Shown: positions 51,808 through 62,944 of the stretch, one piece after another
Layout: each line of letters starts with the position of its first letter
Numbering within the stretch: position 1 is the first letter of the stretch
NCBI GenBank assembly: GCA_963642705.1
Contig: CAVIHU010000003.1
Span: 1 to 64,000 of the forward strand
Direction: 5' to 3'
Length of the DNA stretch: 64,000 nt
Origin: UBA11524 sp963642705
GTDB taxonomy: Bacteria > Bacillota > Clostridia > Christensenellales > Aristaeellaceae
Made by a program: the position numbers and the translations under genes
The notes under the pieces: generated by a model
Databases searched by the model: none
Told to the model about the DNA's origin: nothing
What the model saw: the letters and a program-made list of their open reading frames with translations, nothing else

Positions 51808-51999
51808 ATGAACATGCAGGAGCTTCTGGGGATGCGTCTTGAGGACGCGCTGCGGATTTGCAGGGAACAGACGATCGAACCGAAGGTCATCATGACGCTG
51901 CCGCCGAAGGGACGAGAACTCGGCACTGTCCGGGTCATCCGTGCGCAGGAAGGCGTTCTGACGGTCAGCCGCTTTCAGGAGGAGCTGACGAAGGACTGA
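51808..51999 (+). CDS. small protein between frr and uppS, unknown
   Basis: A 63-residue reading frame starting ATG 51808, with GGAGG (inside the end of frr) about 12 nt upstream. Frame and composition look coding: MNMQELLGMRLEDALRIC, then a PPKGRELGTVRVIRAQ segment and FQEELTKD at the end. It could be a small mixed alpha/beta protein. It fills the space between frr and uppS and shares their orientation, so it is likely expressed with them. I do not know a named family. It may start at a neighbouring Met (codon 3). Confidence 0.65.
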   Translation: MNMQELLGMRLEDALRICREQTIEPKVIMTLPPKGRELGTVRVIRAQEGVLTVSRFQEELTKD

Positions 52000-52071
52000 C
52001 AGGACAAATACAAGGCGATGCGCGGCCTTCCGGGCGGAAGTCTGCGCATTTCCTTTACTAAGGAGCAAGCC

Positions 52072-52863
52072 ATGGCAAACGAAGCTTTTCGGTGGCTGAA
52101 GAGCCTTTTCTCCAGACCTGTGCATCACCACCAGAAGAAAATGACGCGCGAGGATTTCCGGCGACTGCCCAAGCATGTCGCCATCATCATGGACGGCAAT
52201 GGCCGATGGGCGAAGAAACATCGCCTGAACGTTGCAAAAGGGCATCGGCAGGGGACGGAAACGCTCCGCGAAATCATCCGCCATACGGATGACCTCCAAA
52301 TCGGGTCGCTGAGTATCTACGCTTTTTCGACGGAGAACTGGAAACGTTCGCCGGAGGAGGTCAGTGCGCTCATGCAGCTGATTCTTGACTTCTTCCGGTC
52401 GGAAATTGATGAGCTGGACGAAAAGAATGTCCGCATTCTGATCATGGGCGATAAGAGTGCGTTGCCCGAGAAGCAGCGCGAGACGCTGATTGAGGCGGAA
52501 CGCCGGACGTGCGGCAATACCGGCTTGAATCTGAACATTGCGCTGAATTACGGTGGACGTGCGGAGCTGACGCGTGCGGCACGGCTGCTGGCGGAGCAGG
52601 TGCAGCAGGGCGCCATCAAGCCGGAGGACATCGATGAGGAGCGATTGTCCGAAAGCTTGTATACCGCAGGACAGCCTGATGTGGATTTGATGATTCGCAC
52701 GAGCGGCGAAATGCGGCTGAGCAATTTCCTGCTGTGGCAGTGCGCCTATGCGGAATTTGAGTTCCCGAAGGTGCTCTGGCCTGACTTCACCGTTGCGGAT
52801 TATGACGCCGCCCTGACCGTTTTCGGCGGTCGCGAGAGAAGGTTCGGCAGTCGGCTGCATTGA
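52072..52863 (+). CDS. uppS: isoprenyl transferase (undecaprenyl diphosphate synthase)
   Basis: Condenses isopentenyl diphosphate units onto farnesyl diphosphate to give the C55 carrier used by MurG and surface-polymer synthesis. ATG 52072 has AAGGAGC upstream. The 263 residues show the catalytic P-loop IIMDGNGRWAKK (D41), STENWKRS, ALNYGGRAEL and the diphosphate-binding DLMIRTSGEMRLSNFLLWQ. A short N-terminal extension with HHH is present. Order uppS–cdsA–dxr–rseP–ispG is the classic Firmicute cluster. Confidence 0.97.
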   Translation: MANEAFRWLKSLFSRPVHHHQKKMTREDFRRLPKHVAIIMDGNGRWAKKHRLNVAKGHRQGTETLREIIRHTDDLQIGSLSIYAFSTENWKRSPEEVSALMQLILDFFRSEIDELDEKNVRILIMGDKSALPEKQRETLIEAERRTCGNTGLNLNIALNYGGRAELTRAARLLAEQVQQGAIKPEDIDEERLSESLYTAGQPDVDLMIRTSGEMRLSNFLLWQCAYAEFEFPKVLWPDFTVADYDAALTVFGGRERRFGSRLH

Positions 52864-53172
52864 CAAGGGGGCAGTCGCAGACCTCGTCTGTTTTCTGCTT
52901 AGATCCCTCCGAGGCAGGCAAGCCTCCATTTCTTTGGTTGAGGTTGATTTCAGGCGCAGCAAAAAGCCGCTTTACAAACGGGAAACATGGGAGAGCGTGC
53001 GAAGGAGTCCCGCAAAATCAGCTCAAATCGGTGACTGCAAAGCATGCCGGAACACGCACCAAAGACGAAGCACTGAATTCACAAATAAATCATAATCCAC
53101 GATTATAATGATTATAATTATGAATACTTCCCTAACAGCGGCAGTGCAGCAAGCAAGAGGAGGAACACTTCC
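52864..53172. other. intergenic region uppS–cdsA
   Basis: About 310 bp with no gene. An 82-codon frame across it starts inside the end of uppS and lacks a ribosome-binding site. The last 70 bp are AT-rich with repeated ATTATAAT (two TATAAT candidates near 53101-53117), so a cdsA promoter is likely there, although no good -35 box was found. Confidence 0.45.
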
Positions 53173-53991
53173 GTGAGAAAAAAAACAATCGTAGGTCTGC
53201 TGATGGCGGCATGCATCGCCGTTCTGATGATGATCGGCGGCTGGGTCATGGCAATCAGCGTCCTGATTATTGTCTGCTTCGGCGTGCAGGAGGAGTTCCA
53301 TGCGCTGGCGCAGGCGGGTCACCGCCCTGTCGCGTGGCCGACATGGATCGGCATGGTTGTGTCGATTCCGCTGACGCTCTTCTTCGGCACCAAGATGATT
53401 CTGCCGGTCATTATGTCGATTTGTCTGCTGACGATCATCTGCGTCGTTTTCCGCGCCGAACCGAAGCTCGAGGACGCTGTCATGAGCATGCTGCCCATGC
53501 TGACCATCGCGCTGCCGGGCATGAGCGCCATTTCCTTCGCGCTCATAGAGCCGAAATCGCTGCAAATCACGATGTTCGCGCTGACCATTGGCATCCCGTG
53601 CATGGCGGACGCGTGCGCAATGTGGGTCGGCAAGGCCGTCAAGGGACCGAAGCTTTGCCCGGAGGTCAGCCCGAATAAGACGATTTCCGGCGCAATCGGC
53701 GGCATGATCGGCGCGATGCTGATGTCGCTGCTGATCGGCGTGATTGCCTACGCATTATCAGGGCAGAACCGCTCGCTGCTGCCGGCATGGTATGTCTACC
53801 TGCTGCTGGGCGTTCTTGGCGGTATCGCCGGTGAGATGGGCGACCTCTTCTTCTCGCTGATTAAGCGTTATTGCGGCATGAAGGATTTCTCGAACCTCTT
53901 CCCGGGTCATGGCGGTATGCTCGATCGGATAGACAGCGTGCTGTTCATGGCGGTGCTGATGCTCTGCTATCGGCTGCTCGCCGGAATATAA
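53173..53991 (+). CDS. cdsA: phosphatidate cytidylyltransferase
   Basis: Makes CDP-diacylglycerol from phosphatidic acid and CTP, the entry to phospholipid synthesis. The start is GTG 53173 with GAGGAGG upstream. The 272-residue integral membrane protein has about 7 helices. The family signature near the end is present: MKDFSNLFPGHGGMLDRIDS, with the metal-binding Asp residues, preceded by VSPNKTISGAIGG. It sits in the uppS–cdsA–dxr–rseP order. Confidence 0.96.
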   Translation: MRKKTIVGLLMAACIAVLMMIGGWVMAISVLIIVCFGVQEEFHALAQAGHRPVAWPTWIGMVVSIPLTLFFGTKMILPVIMSICLLTIICVVFRAEPKLEDAVMSMLPMLTIALPGMSAISFALIEPKSLQITMFALTIGIPCMADACAMWVGKAVKGPKLCPEVSPNKTISGAIGGMIGAMLMSLLIGVIAYALSGQNRSLLPAWYVYLLLGVLGGIAGEMGDLFFSLIKRYCGMKDFSNLFPGHGGMLDRIDSVLFMAVLMLCYRLLAGI

Positions 53992-54004
53992 TACCTGTTG
54001 TCAA

Positions 54005-54045
54005 CGAGGTGGTGCGACCGATACGATCGAGCCGCCTCTTTTGCC
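54005..54045 (+). terminator. possible partial terminator between cdsA and dxr
   Basis: GAGGTGG pairs with CCGCCTC (one G-U) around a 19-nt loop and is followed by TTTTG. The T run is short, so it may only attenuate. Confidence 0.4.
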
Positions 54046-54072
54046 CGATTTGAAGGAAAGGAACGCAAGCCT

Positions 54073-55215
54073 ATGCAGACAATCTCAATCCTTGGCTCCA
54101 CCGGCTCCATCGGCACGCAGGCGCTTGCAGTCGTGCGGCTGCATCCGGATGAATTTCAGGTGAAGATGCTGACGGCGCGGCGCAACGCGGAGAAGCTGTT
54201 CGAGCAGGTGCGTGAATTTCGTCCGGAAGCAGCCGGGTTGACCGAGCCGATTCCGATGGCGGATATTCCGGAGGATGTCCGCTTCTGCCATTGGGTGATG
54301 GGCGAGGAGGCGCTTCATGCCGCGGCGGCGGAGGTTCCGGCAGAGCTTGTGCTCGTCAGCGTGGTCGGCATTGCCGGATTGCAGAGCGTCATGGACGCGA
54401 TTGGTGCAAACCGGCAGGTGTTGCTGGCGAACAAGGAGGCACTTGTCACCGGCGGTCACCTCGTCATGGATGCGGCGAAGAAAATCGGCAAGCCGATTCT
54501 GCCGGTCGATAGTGAGCATTCGGCGATATTCCAGTGCTTGCAGGCAGCCGGCGGCAATCGCCCTGTGCGACTCCTGCTGACTGCGTCAGGCGGTCCCTTC
54601 CGAACGTGGACGCGTGAGCAGATGGAAAATGCGACCCGTGCGCAGGCACTCAAGCACCCGAACTGGTCGATGGGTGCGAAAATCACGGTCGATTCTGCAA
54701 GCATGTTCAATAAGGCGCTTGAAATCATGGAGGCACGCTGGCTGTTTGACATGCCGGCAGAGAAGATTCAGGTCGTTGTGCATCCGCAGAGCATCGTCCA
54801 TTCCGCTGTGGAATTTGCAGACGGTGCGGTGCTGGCACAGATGGGCGTGCCGGACATGCGTGTCCCGATCGCCTATGCGATGACGTATCCGCATCGCATC
54901 CCGACGGGCAGTCAACCGCTTGACCTGTTCTCTGTGGGCACGCTGACGTTTGAGCAGGGGGACCCGGTTCGTTTTCCGGCGCTGCGACTGGCAGGAGAAT
55001 GTCTCCGCGCAGGCGGTGCCGCCTGCACGGTGCTCAACGGCGCGAATGAGATGGCAGTGGACGCGTTCCTGCATGACCGCATCCGCTTCGGCGACATCAG
55101 CCGGATTGTGGAAGAAACGCTGAACCGCTGCGGCAACCTTCCTGCCGATACACTGGCGGATATTTTCGAGGCAGACCGGCAGGCGAGGCGCGTAGCCGCA
55201 AGTATCAAAGCATAA
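54073..55215 (+). CDS. dxr: 1-deoxy-D-xylulose-5-phosphate reductoisomerase
   Basis: Second step of the MEP pathway: DXP to MEP with NADPH. ATG 54073 is preferred because the protein then begins MQTISILGSTGSIG, the NADPH-binding loop. Of 380 residues, further motifs are LANKEALVTGG, the metal/substrate block VDSEHSAIFQCL, SGGPFR, MGAKITVDSASMFNKALE and the late NGANEMAVDAFL. Together with ispG and uppS in this cluster it supplies isoprenoid precursors for wall synthesis. Confidence 0.97.
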   Translation: MQTISILGSTGSIGTQALAVVRLHPDEFQVKMLTARRNAEKLFEQVREFRPEAAGLTEPIPMADIPEDVRFCHWVMGEEALHAAAAEVPAELVLVSVVGIAGLQSVMDAIGANRQVLLANKEALVTGGHLVMDAAKKIGKPILPVDSEHSAIFQCLQAAGGNRPVRLLLTASGGPFRTWTREQMENATRAQALKHPNWSMGAKITVDSASMFNKALEIMEARWLFDMPAEKIQVVVHPQSIVHSAVEFADGAVLAQMGVPDMRVPIAYAMTYPHRIPTGSQPLDLFSVGTLTFEQGDPVRFPALRLAGECLRAGGAACTVLNGANEMAVDAFLHDRIRFGDISRIVEETLNRCGNLPADTLADIFEADRQARRVAASIKA

Positions 55216-55229
55216 CAAAGAGGTGCATC

Positions 55230-56297
55230 ATGACACTTATTTCAGTGCTGGCAGCCATTCTGCTGCTCGGAATCCTGATTACCGTTCATGAATTCGGGCA
55301 TTATTTCTTTGCACGCATCAGCGGCATCGAGGTGATGGAATTTGCCATCGGCTTCGGTCCGAAAATGATCGGCTGGACGGGCAAGTCCGGCACGAAGTTC
55401 GCTCTGCGCTGCATTCCGCTCGGCGGCTACTGTGCCTTCTACGGCGAGGATGATGTAAATGGCAAGTCGGTTGATGATCCGCGCGCGTTCTATCGTCAGC
55501 CGGTGTGGAAGCGGATGCTGTCGGTGCTGATGGGTCCGGGGATGAACTTCATCCTGCCGCTGCTGGTTCTGTTCCTGTACTTCTGGATCGGCGGCGTGTC
55601 CGCAACGCAGGCGGTCATCTCCGGCGTTGAGGAAAACAGCCCTGCCATGGCAGCCGGCATTCAGAGCGGCGATGTCATTCTCACAGTCAACGGCGCGGAT
55701 GTGCCGCAGGAGAATGCCGCGACCTCGCTGACGGAGCTGATTGCCGCTGCAGGCAGTGAACCGGTTGAATTGACGGTAAAGCGCGGTGATGAGCAGCTCA
55801 AGCTGACGGTGACGCCCGAATATGACGAATCCTTGTCGCGCAGCCGGATGGGCGTGTATGTCGCGAGCGCAGCGACGGGAGAAACTTGCAGGATTTCCGC
55901 AGTCTCGGCTATCAGCTACTCATGGGAAAGCTGCGTGTATGCCGGAACGGTCATCTGGCAGACGCTGCGCAGCATGGTAACGACCGGCGCAGGCTTGAAT
56001 GAGGTCGGCGGCGTGGTCGGCACGGTTGCAATGGTCAGCGAGCAGGTGTCGGAGTACGGCTTCGACGCGTTCATCAATGCGCTGGCGGTCATCTCCATCA
56101 ATCTGGGAATCATGAATTTGCTGCCGATTCCCGGGCTGGACGGCGCACGCTTCCTGTTCCTGCTGCTTGAGGCCATCCGCCGCAAGCCGATTCCGCAGAA
56201 GTACGAGGCAACCGTCAACCTGATTGGCATGGGACTGCTGTTTGCGCTGATGATTTTCCTTGTCTTCAAGGATATCTGGACGCTGATTGGCGGATAA
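55230..56297 (+). CDS. rseP: site-2 zinc metalloprotease RseP/RasP
   Basis: Intramembrane protease that cleaves membrane-embedded remnants such as anti-sigma factors and signal peptides. The 355 residues have the zinc motif HEFGHYFFAR in the first helix (H20, E21, H24). The PDZ domain (about 125-205) shows VEENSPAMAAGIQSGD. The third ligand region is NLLPIPGLDGARFLF. ATG 55230 has AGAGGTG upstream, 14 nt after dxr. Only one PDZ domain, as usual in Firmicutes. Confidence 0.95.
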   Translation: MTLISVLAAILLLGILITVHEFGHYFFARISGIEVMEFAIGFGPKMIGWTGKSGTKFALRCIPLGGYCAFYGEDDVNGKSVDDPRAFYRQPVWKRMLSVLMGPGMNFILPLLVLFLYFWIGGVSATQAVISGVEENSPAMAAGIQSGDVILTVNGADVPQENAATSLTELIAAAGSEPVELTVKRGDEQLKLTVTPEYDESLSRSRMGVYVASAATGETCRISAVSAISYSWESCVYAGTVIWQTLRSMVTTGAGLNEVGGVVGTVAMVSEQVSEYGFDAFINALAVISINLGIMNLLPIPGLDGARFLFLLLEAIRRKPIPQKYEATVNLIGMGLLFALMIFLVFKDIWTLIGG

Positions 56298-56368
56298 TGG
56301 AAAGCGTCAGGGGTGAACCCGGCAAAGCGGCATATGATGCACAATCTGCAGGCAAATAGGAGAAGAAC

Positions 56369-57436
<1,068 letters not shown>

Positions 57437-57589
57437 CGACCTTTGCTCGTTAACGCTCCTGGCGAAAGAGCTGCAAAGGGAACGAGGAAAAGCAGCCTTT
57501 TCTGCGATGCGTCAAATCTGCTGTGGAAAAGCGGATGCGAAGGGACTCTGAAAAAAACGGGCGAAGCCTGCGAAGAATGGAGGAAATCA

Positions 57590-60500
57590 ATGAGCTACGA
57601 TGAGCTGCTTGCCCAAATCTACGCGGAGCTGCCGTACCTGAAGGGACAATTGCATATGCCGCGCGCGGTCTACGTGCAGGAGCAGAAGAAGGTCTATATC
57701 ACCTTCGAGGCAAATGTGCTGGTCGAGGAAGCCACCTTCCTGAAGATGGAGAAAATCCTCCGCCGCGTGTTTTCAAAGCGTGCGCTGGCGCTGCGCGTTG
57801 TTTCACCGGGCCTGAAGGATGATTTCAAGCAGAACATCGGCGCCTATAAGCAGGTGCTCACGGACTTCCTCCGCCGGAATTATCCGGCATCCGTCAGCTG
57901 GACGGATCAAATCGACTGGCGCTGTGAGGGCGACCGTATCACGCTCACGTTTCCGGATGCATTTTCACTGGAGTATATGGCCCGGCAGAATGTCGCGGCG
58001 AGGCTGGAGCAGGCGGTAAAGGACATCTTCTCCGCAGAGGTGCAGGTGGAATTGACCGTGGCGGGCGACCAGGAGAAACGACTTGCGGAAATCCGCGAGG
58101 AGCGCATGCGCGAGCACATGACCGCCGTCACGCCGGATATACTGAATCAGGCTCCCGCGAAGGAAAAGAAAAAAAGCGACAAGCCGTCAGGCGAACGCAA
58201 GCCGTCCGCACCGAAAAAGCAGGAAGAAAAGGAGCCGCCGCGCGATCCGCTCATGCCGGTCATGACGGATCACGCCATCGGCAAGCCCATCATGGGTCGC
58301 GCCATTGCCGACCGGCCGATGGAGATGAAGGAGCTGACAAGCGATACGGGGCTCGTCGTCGTTCAGGGCGATATCTTCAAGCTTGAGACGAAGGAGCTCA
58401 AGGGCGGCGAAATGCTGCTGGTGACCTTCGCTGTTACGGACTACACGTCGTCAGTGCTGTGCAAGGCGTTCATGCGCTTCCGCCACAATTCCTTCGGCAG
58501 GCGCAAGGAAGGCGAGGAGCTGCCGCCTATCACCGAGGAGGAACGCAGGGCGGTGATGGACAAGATCGACCAGATTAAGGTCGGCATGAATGTCAAGGTG
58601 CGCGGCGAATGCCTCTTTGACAACTTTGTCCACGAGCTGTCCATCAGCGTGCGCGACCTTGTCCCGATGGAGAAAATCGTCCGCATGGACACGGCAGAGG
58701 AAAAGCGCGTTGAGCTGCATATGCATACGAACATGTCTGCCATGGATGCGCTGACGCCGGCGGATGTGCTGATTAAGCGCGCCATCGAGTGGGGACATCC
58801 TGCCGTTGCCATCACCGACCACGGCGTGCTGCAGTCGTTCCCGGCGGCGTTCAATGCCGTCAAGAAGCAGCCGATCAAGCTGATTCCCGGCTGCGAGGGC
58901 TATCTGATTGATGAATCGGTGACGGTGACGGATGCGGATGACCGCTCGCTCGAGGAGCCGATTGTCGTGCTTGACTTCGAGTCCACCGGTCTGAACACGG
59001 CGACGGAACGCGTCATCGAAATCGGTGCGGTCAAGCTGGTCGGCGATACGGTCGTTGACTCGCTGTCGCTGCTGGTCAATCCGAAAAAGCCGCTTAAGCC
59101 GAAAATTACCGACCTGACCGGCATCACCGACACGATGCTTGCCGACAAGGAAACGGCGGAAACGGCGATTCCAAAGCTGATGGATTTTATCGGCAGCTCT
59201 GCGATTGCCGCGCATAACGCCAGCTTTGACGCTTCATTGCTCAAGGCGGAGCTGCGCCGTCTCGGACGGACGCTCGATGTTCCTGTGCTTGACACACTGG
59301 CGCTGTCGCGGCGGATGTTCCCGGAGATGGGTTCGTTCAAGCTCAAAAGCGTCTGCAAGCAGTTGGGTGTCAGCCTGAAAAATGCCCATCGCGCCGTGCA
59401 TGACGCGACAGCAACGGCGTTCTGTCTCGCGAAAATGCTTAAGTCCCTCAAGGAGGACAAGCAGTTCACCAAGCTCAGCGACCTAAACACGCTCAGGGGC
59501 GGTGCTATCGGCGAAAGCTATCATGTGATTCTGCTTGTCAAGAGCCAGCAGGGGCTGGTCAACCTGAATCGCCTCGTGTCCATCGGGCATCTGGACTATT
59601 TCCGCAATCGTCCGCATATGCCTCGGCGCATCATCGACCAGTACCGCGATGGGTTGATTATCGGCAGCGCGTGCGAGGCAGGCGAGCTGTTCCGTGCGGT
59701 GCTGCACGAGGAGCCGTGGGAGAAAATCAAGAAAATCGCCTCGTGGTACGACTACCTGGAAATTCAGCCCATCGGCAACAACGAATTCCTGATTCGACAG
59801 GGCTATGCGGCAGATGAGGAGGCGCTACGCGAGCTGAACCGGAAGATCGTCCGTCTCGGCGAGGAACTCGGCAAGCCGGTTGTCGCCACGGGAGACGTAC
59901 ACTTCCTCGACCCGCACAACGCCATCAACCGCGCCATCATTCAGGCAGGCATGGGCTTTGATGACGCCGACCTTCAGCCGCCGCTGTACTTCAAGACCAC
60001 GAACGAGATGCTTGAGGAATTTGCTTATCTCGGCGAAAAGAAGTGCCGCGAGGTTGTTATTGATAATCCGCGGATGATTGCCGACCAGGTCGAAAAGCTG
60101 CAATTGTTCCCCAAGCACCCCAAGGGCGAGGATACATTCCAGCCGTTCTGGGAGGATGCGGCGGATAATATCCAGAACATGACGTGGAGCACGGCGAAGG
60201 AGCTCTACGGCGATGAAATGCCGGAAATTGTCGTGAACCGCCTGAACAAGGAGCTTAAATCCATCATCGGCTACGGCTTCGCGACGTTGTACAACATCGC
60301 GCAGCGCCTTGTCAGCCGGTCAAATGCCGACGGATACCTTGTCGGCAGCCGAGGCTCGGTCGGTTCGAGCCTCGTTGCGCGCATGTGCGGCATCACGGAG
60401 GTGAACGCGCTGCCGCCGCATTACCGCTGCACGCACTGCCGCAGGGGCTTCTTCGATGTGGACAAGAGCAAATACAAGGTTGGCGTTGACCTGCCCGACA

Positions 60501-62011
60501 AGGACTGCCCGATTTGCGGACAGAAGCTGGTCAAGGACGGCTTCGATATCCCGTTCGAGGTGTTTCTGGGCTTTGAAGGCGACAAGGTGCCTGATATCGA
60601 CCTGAATTTCTCCGGCGAATATCAGAACCGCGCGTTCCACAACGTCGAAGAGCTCTTCGGTCATGACCACGTTTTCCGCGCAGGTACGATTACGGGTCTT
60701 GCCGAAAAAACGGCGTACGGCTATGTGTATAAGTACTTCGAGGAACGCGGCATTCAGGTCGGCAACACGGAGAAGGAGCGCCTTGCGGCAGGCTGTGAGG
60801 GCGTCAAGAAGTCAACCGGTCAGCACCCCGGCGGCATGGTTGTTGTGCCGAAGGAATACGAAATCTACCAGTTCACCGCCGTGCAGCATCCTGCCGACGA
60901 CCTTGATTCCGACTTCACCACAACGCATTTCGACTTTAACTCCATGCATGATATCCTGGTGAAGCTGGACTGCCTCGGTCATGATGACCCGACAGTTCTG
61001 CATATGCTCGAGGAGCTCACGGGCATCGGGTACAAGGATGTGCCGCTGGATGACCCGGCGGTTCGCAGCCTGTTCTCCTCACCCGAGGCGCTCGGCGTGA
61101 CGCAGGAACAGATCGGCTGCACGACCGGTACATTCGGCGTGCCGGAATTCGGTACGGCGTTCGTCCGCGGCATGCTGGACGAAACGAAGCCGACGACCAT
61201 GGAGGAATTGCTGCGCATTTCCGGTCTGTCGCACGGTACGGATGTGTGGCTGGGAAACGCACAGGAGCTGATTGCAAACGGCACCGCAAAGCTGAGCGAA
61301 TGCGTCTGCTGCCGCGACGATATTATGAACTACCTGATTGACAAGGGCGTCGCGCCGAAAATGGCATTCACGACGATGGAGAGCGTCCGCAAGGGGCGCG
61401 GATTGAAGCCTGAAATGGAGCAGGCGATGATCGAGCAGAATGTCCCGCAATGGTTCATGGACTCCTGCAAGAAGATCAAGTACATGTTCCCCAAGGGGCA
61501 TGCGGTGGCGTATGTGACGATGGCTTTGCGCATTGCATGGTACAAGGTGCATAAGCCGCTGGCGTATTACTGCGCGTACTTCACGGTCCGCGGCGACGGC
61601 TTTGACGCGATGACCATGCTGATTGACCCGGAGACCATCCGCGAGAAAATTAGGCAAATCAAAAATGACCCGAAGGCGACCGCGAAGGACAAGGTAGCCA
61701 TGACAAGCCTTGAGCTGGTGCTGGAAATGAACATGCGAGGCTTTAAATTCCTGCCGTGCGACCTGTACAAGAGCGACCTGAAGAAGTTTCGCATGGAGGA
61801 TGAGCATTCGCTGCGCTGCCCGTTCACGTCCCTCGACGGATTGGGCGAGGCGGCTGCCATCGGCATCGTCAAGGAACGAGAGAAGGGACCGTTCATGTCC
61901 ATTGAGGATTTGAAGGAGCGTGCGCATGTGTCCGGCGCGGTGATTGAGCTGCTCCGCGCGCACGGCACGCTGGAGGGCATGAGCGAAACAAGCCAGATCA
62001 GCATGTTCTGA
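57590..62011 (+). CDS. polC: DNA polymerase III alpha subunit, PolC type
   Basis: Main replicative polymerase of low-GC-type Gram-positives, with built-in proofreading. ATG 57590 follows GGAGGAAATCA; the longer frame from 57443 is intergenic. The 1,473 residues include N-terminal domains with a Lys/Pro-rich linker (about 190-225) and an OB fold (about 255-350). The PHP domain (about 370 on, HMHTNMSAMD) is interrupted by the DnaQ-like exonuclease (about 460-640, LDFESTGLN, HNASFDASLL, HRAVHDATA). The polymerase domain carries acidic residues in PDIDLNFSGEYQ (about 1000) and a cysteine set CTHC…CPIC (about 945-985). HhH and tail domains end the protein. No defects seen. Confidence 0.98.
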   Translation: MSYDELLAQIYAELPYLKGQLHMPRAVYVQEQKKVYITFEANVLVEEATFLKMEKILRRVFSKRALALRVVSPGLKDDFKQNIGAYKQVLTDFLRRNYPASVSWTDQIDWRCEGDRITLTFPDAFSLEYMARQNVAARLEQAVKDIFSAEVQVELTVAGDQEKRLAEIREERMREHMTAVTPDILNQAPAKEKKKSDKPSGERKPSAPKKQEEKEPPRDPLMPVMTDHAIGKPIMGRAIADRPMEMKELTSDTGLVVVQGDIFKLETKELKGGEMLLVTFAVTDYTSSVLCKAFMRFRHNSFGRRKEGEELPPITEEERRAVMDKIDQIKVGMNVKVRGECLFDNFVHELSISVRDLVPMEKIVRMDTAEEKRVELHMHTNMSAMDALTPADVLIKRAIEWGHPAVAITDHGVLQSFPAAFNAVKKQPIKLIPGCEGYLIDESVTVTDADDRSLEEPIVVLDFESTGLNTATERVIEIGAVKLVGDTVVDSLSLLVNPKKPLKPKITDLTGITDTMLADKETAETAIPKLMDFIGSSAIAAHNASFDASLLKAELRRLGRTLDVPVLDTLALSRRMFPEMGSFKLKSVCKQLGVSLKNAHRAVHDATATAFCLAKMLKSLKEDKQFTKLSDLNTLRGGAIGESYHVILLVKSQQGLVNLNRLVSIGHLDYFRNRPHMPRRIIDQYRDGLIIGSACEAGELFRAVLHEEPWEKIKKIASWYDYLEIQPIGNNEFLIRQGYAADEEALRELNRKIVRLGEELGKPVVATGDVHFLDPHNAINRAIIQAGMGFDDADLQPPLYFKTTNEMLEEFAYLGEKKCREVVIDNPRMIADQVEKLQLFPKHPKGEDTFQPFWEDAADNIQNMTWSTAKELYGDEMPEIVVNRLNKELKSIIGYGFATLYNIAQRLVSRSNADGYLVGSRGSVGSSLVARMCGITEVNALPPHYRCTHCRRGFFDVDKSKYKVGVDLPDKDCPICGQKLVKDGFDIPFEVFLGFEGDKVPDIDLNFSGEYQNRAFHNVEELFGHDHVFRAGTITGLAEKTAYGYVYKYFEERGIQVGNTEKERLAAGCEGVKKSTGQHPGGMVVVPKEYEIYQFTAVQHPADDLDSDFTTTHFDFNSMHDILVKLDCLGHDDPTVLHMLEELTGIGYKDVPLDDPAVRSLFSSPEALGVTQEQIGCTTGTFGVPEFGTAFVRGMLDETKPTTMEELLRISGLSHGTDVWLGNAQELIANGTAKLSECVCCRDDIMNYLIDKGVAPKMAFTTMESVRKGRGLKPEMEQAMIEQNVPQWFMDSCKKIKYMFPKGHAVAYVTMALRIAWYKVHKPLAYYCAYFTVRGDGFDAMTMLIDPETIREKIRQIKNDPKATAKDKVAMTSLELVLEMNMRGFKFLPCDLYKSDLKKFRMEDEHSLRCPFTSLDGLGEAAAIGIVKEREKGPFMSIEDLKERAHVSGAVIELLRAHGTLEGMSETSQISMF

Positions 62012-62031
62012 GGTAACGGGAGGAGAAACAA

Positions 62032-62850
62032 ATGAAGAAGGAATTGCATCGGGCACGCGTGGCGGCTATCGGCAGCGAGGAGGACATGCTCGCCATCTGC
62101 CGGACGATGCTGGCAAACTGCGACTGGCTGGAAATGCCGGAAGACCGTCCGCCGTACTCCCTGCCTGAGCTGCTGGAGCAGGTGCATCAGCATGCGGAGG
62201 AGCTGGGCGGCGCGGAGAGCGAGTTCTATTACGGCATGATTGCGCGGTACACCTACGGCGATGCAATCAACCAGACGTGCCGGCTGCAGATCGCGCTGCA
62301 GCCCAGCGGACTCTGGACGGCATGCTTCCATTATGACAGCGAAACGCCGTTCCAGAGCGAGGACTGGCTGTACCTGCATGAGCATTCGCGGCGCGTGCCG
62401 ATGCTGGCGATTCATGCGTGTGAGGATTTCGGCGCGGACAAGGGCATGACGGTGTTCACCGGCGGTCAGATCATGGATGAATGGTCGCACATGGCGGAAA
62501 TCTGGCTCTGGCTGATGGAGCAGTATGAAATCGGCAATCCGCCGGAGGAGGCAGTGCGGCATCTGAGGAAGCTGGCGGAAATCATGAAGAAGAATGATTT
62601 CGACATGACCGTGCCGGAGCTGCTGCAGGCATGCATCAACCACCTGCACGATATCGATGCGCATACGAAGCAGCCCGAACAGCTTCGCCTGTTGATGGAC
62701 GAATGCGCGGAAAAGCATGACTATCAGGGTTTGTTCGTCGTGCAATGTCAGGTTGCGGAAACCGTGCTGTGGGACGCGGCGCACAATCAACTGTGGCTGG
62801 CGAATCTGGAAAGCATTCTTGCGGAATGGAAGAAGGAAGAAATCACGTAA
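62032..62850 (+). CDS. conserved-looking protein of unknown function
   Basis: I do not recognise this family. ATG 62032 has GGGAGG upstream, 20 nt after polC, so it is likely co-transcribed. The 272-residue soluble protein is acidic and aromatic-rich, with an alpha/beta first half (YYGMIARYTYGDAINQTCRLQIAL, WTACFHYDSE) and a helical second half (EEAVRHLRKLAEIMKK, PELLQACINHLHDIDAH). No membrane span, signal peptide or catalytic motif was evident. Codon use looks like its neighbours. Confidence 0.7.
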   Translation: MKKELHRARVAAIGSEEDMLAICRTMLANCDWLEMPEDRPPYSLPELLEQVHQHAEELGGAESEFYYGMIARYTYGDAINQTCRLQIALQPSGLWTACFHYDSETPFQSEDWLYLHEHSRRVPMLAIHACEDFGADKGMTVFTGGQIMDEWSHMAEIWLWLMEQYEIGNPPEEAVRHLRKLAEIMKKNDFDMTVPELLQACINHLHDIDAHTKQPEQLRLLMDECAEKHDYQGLFVVQCQVAETVLWDAAHNQLWLANLESILAEWKKEEIT

Positions 62851-62944
62851 GGTATTGCCTTAAATTCTTTCAAATCAAGGAAGGAATCCGGCGAAAAATC
62901 AAGAATATATAAAGTTATCATCATCATGAAAGGGGAAATATGCC

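Noticed and set aside
52860..53108. An 82-codon + frame between uppS and cdsA
   Set aside because: Starts inside the uppS end, lacks a ribosome-binding site and shows no family pattern.
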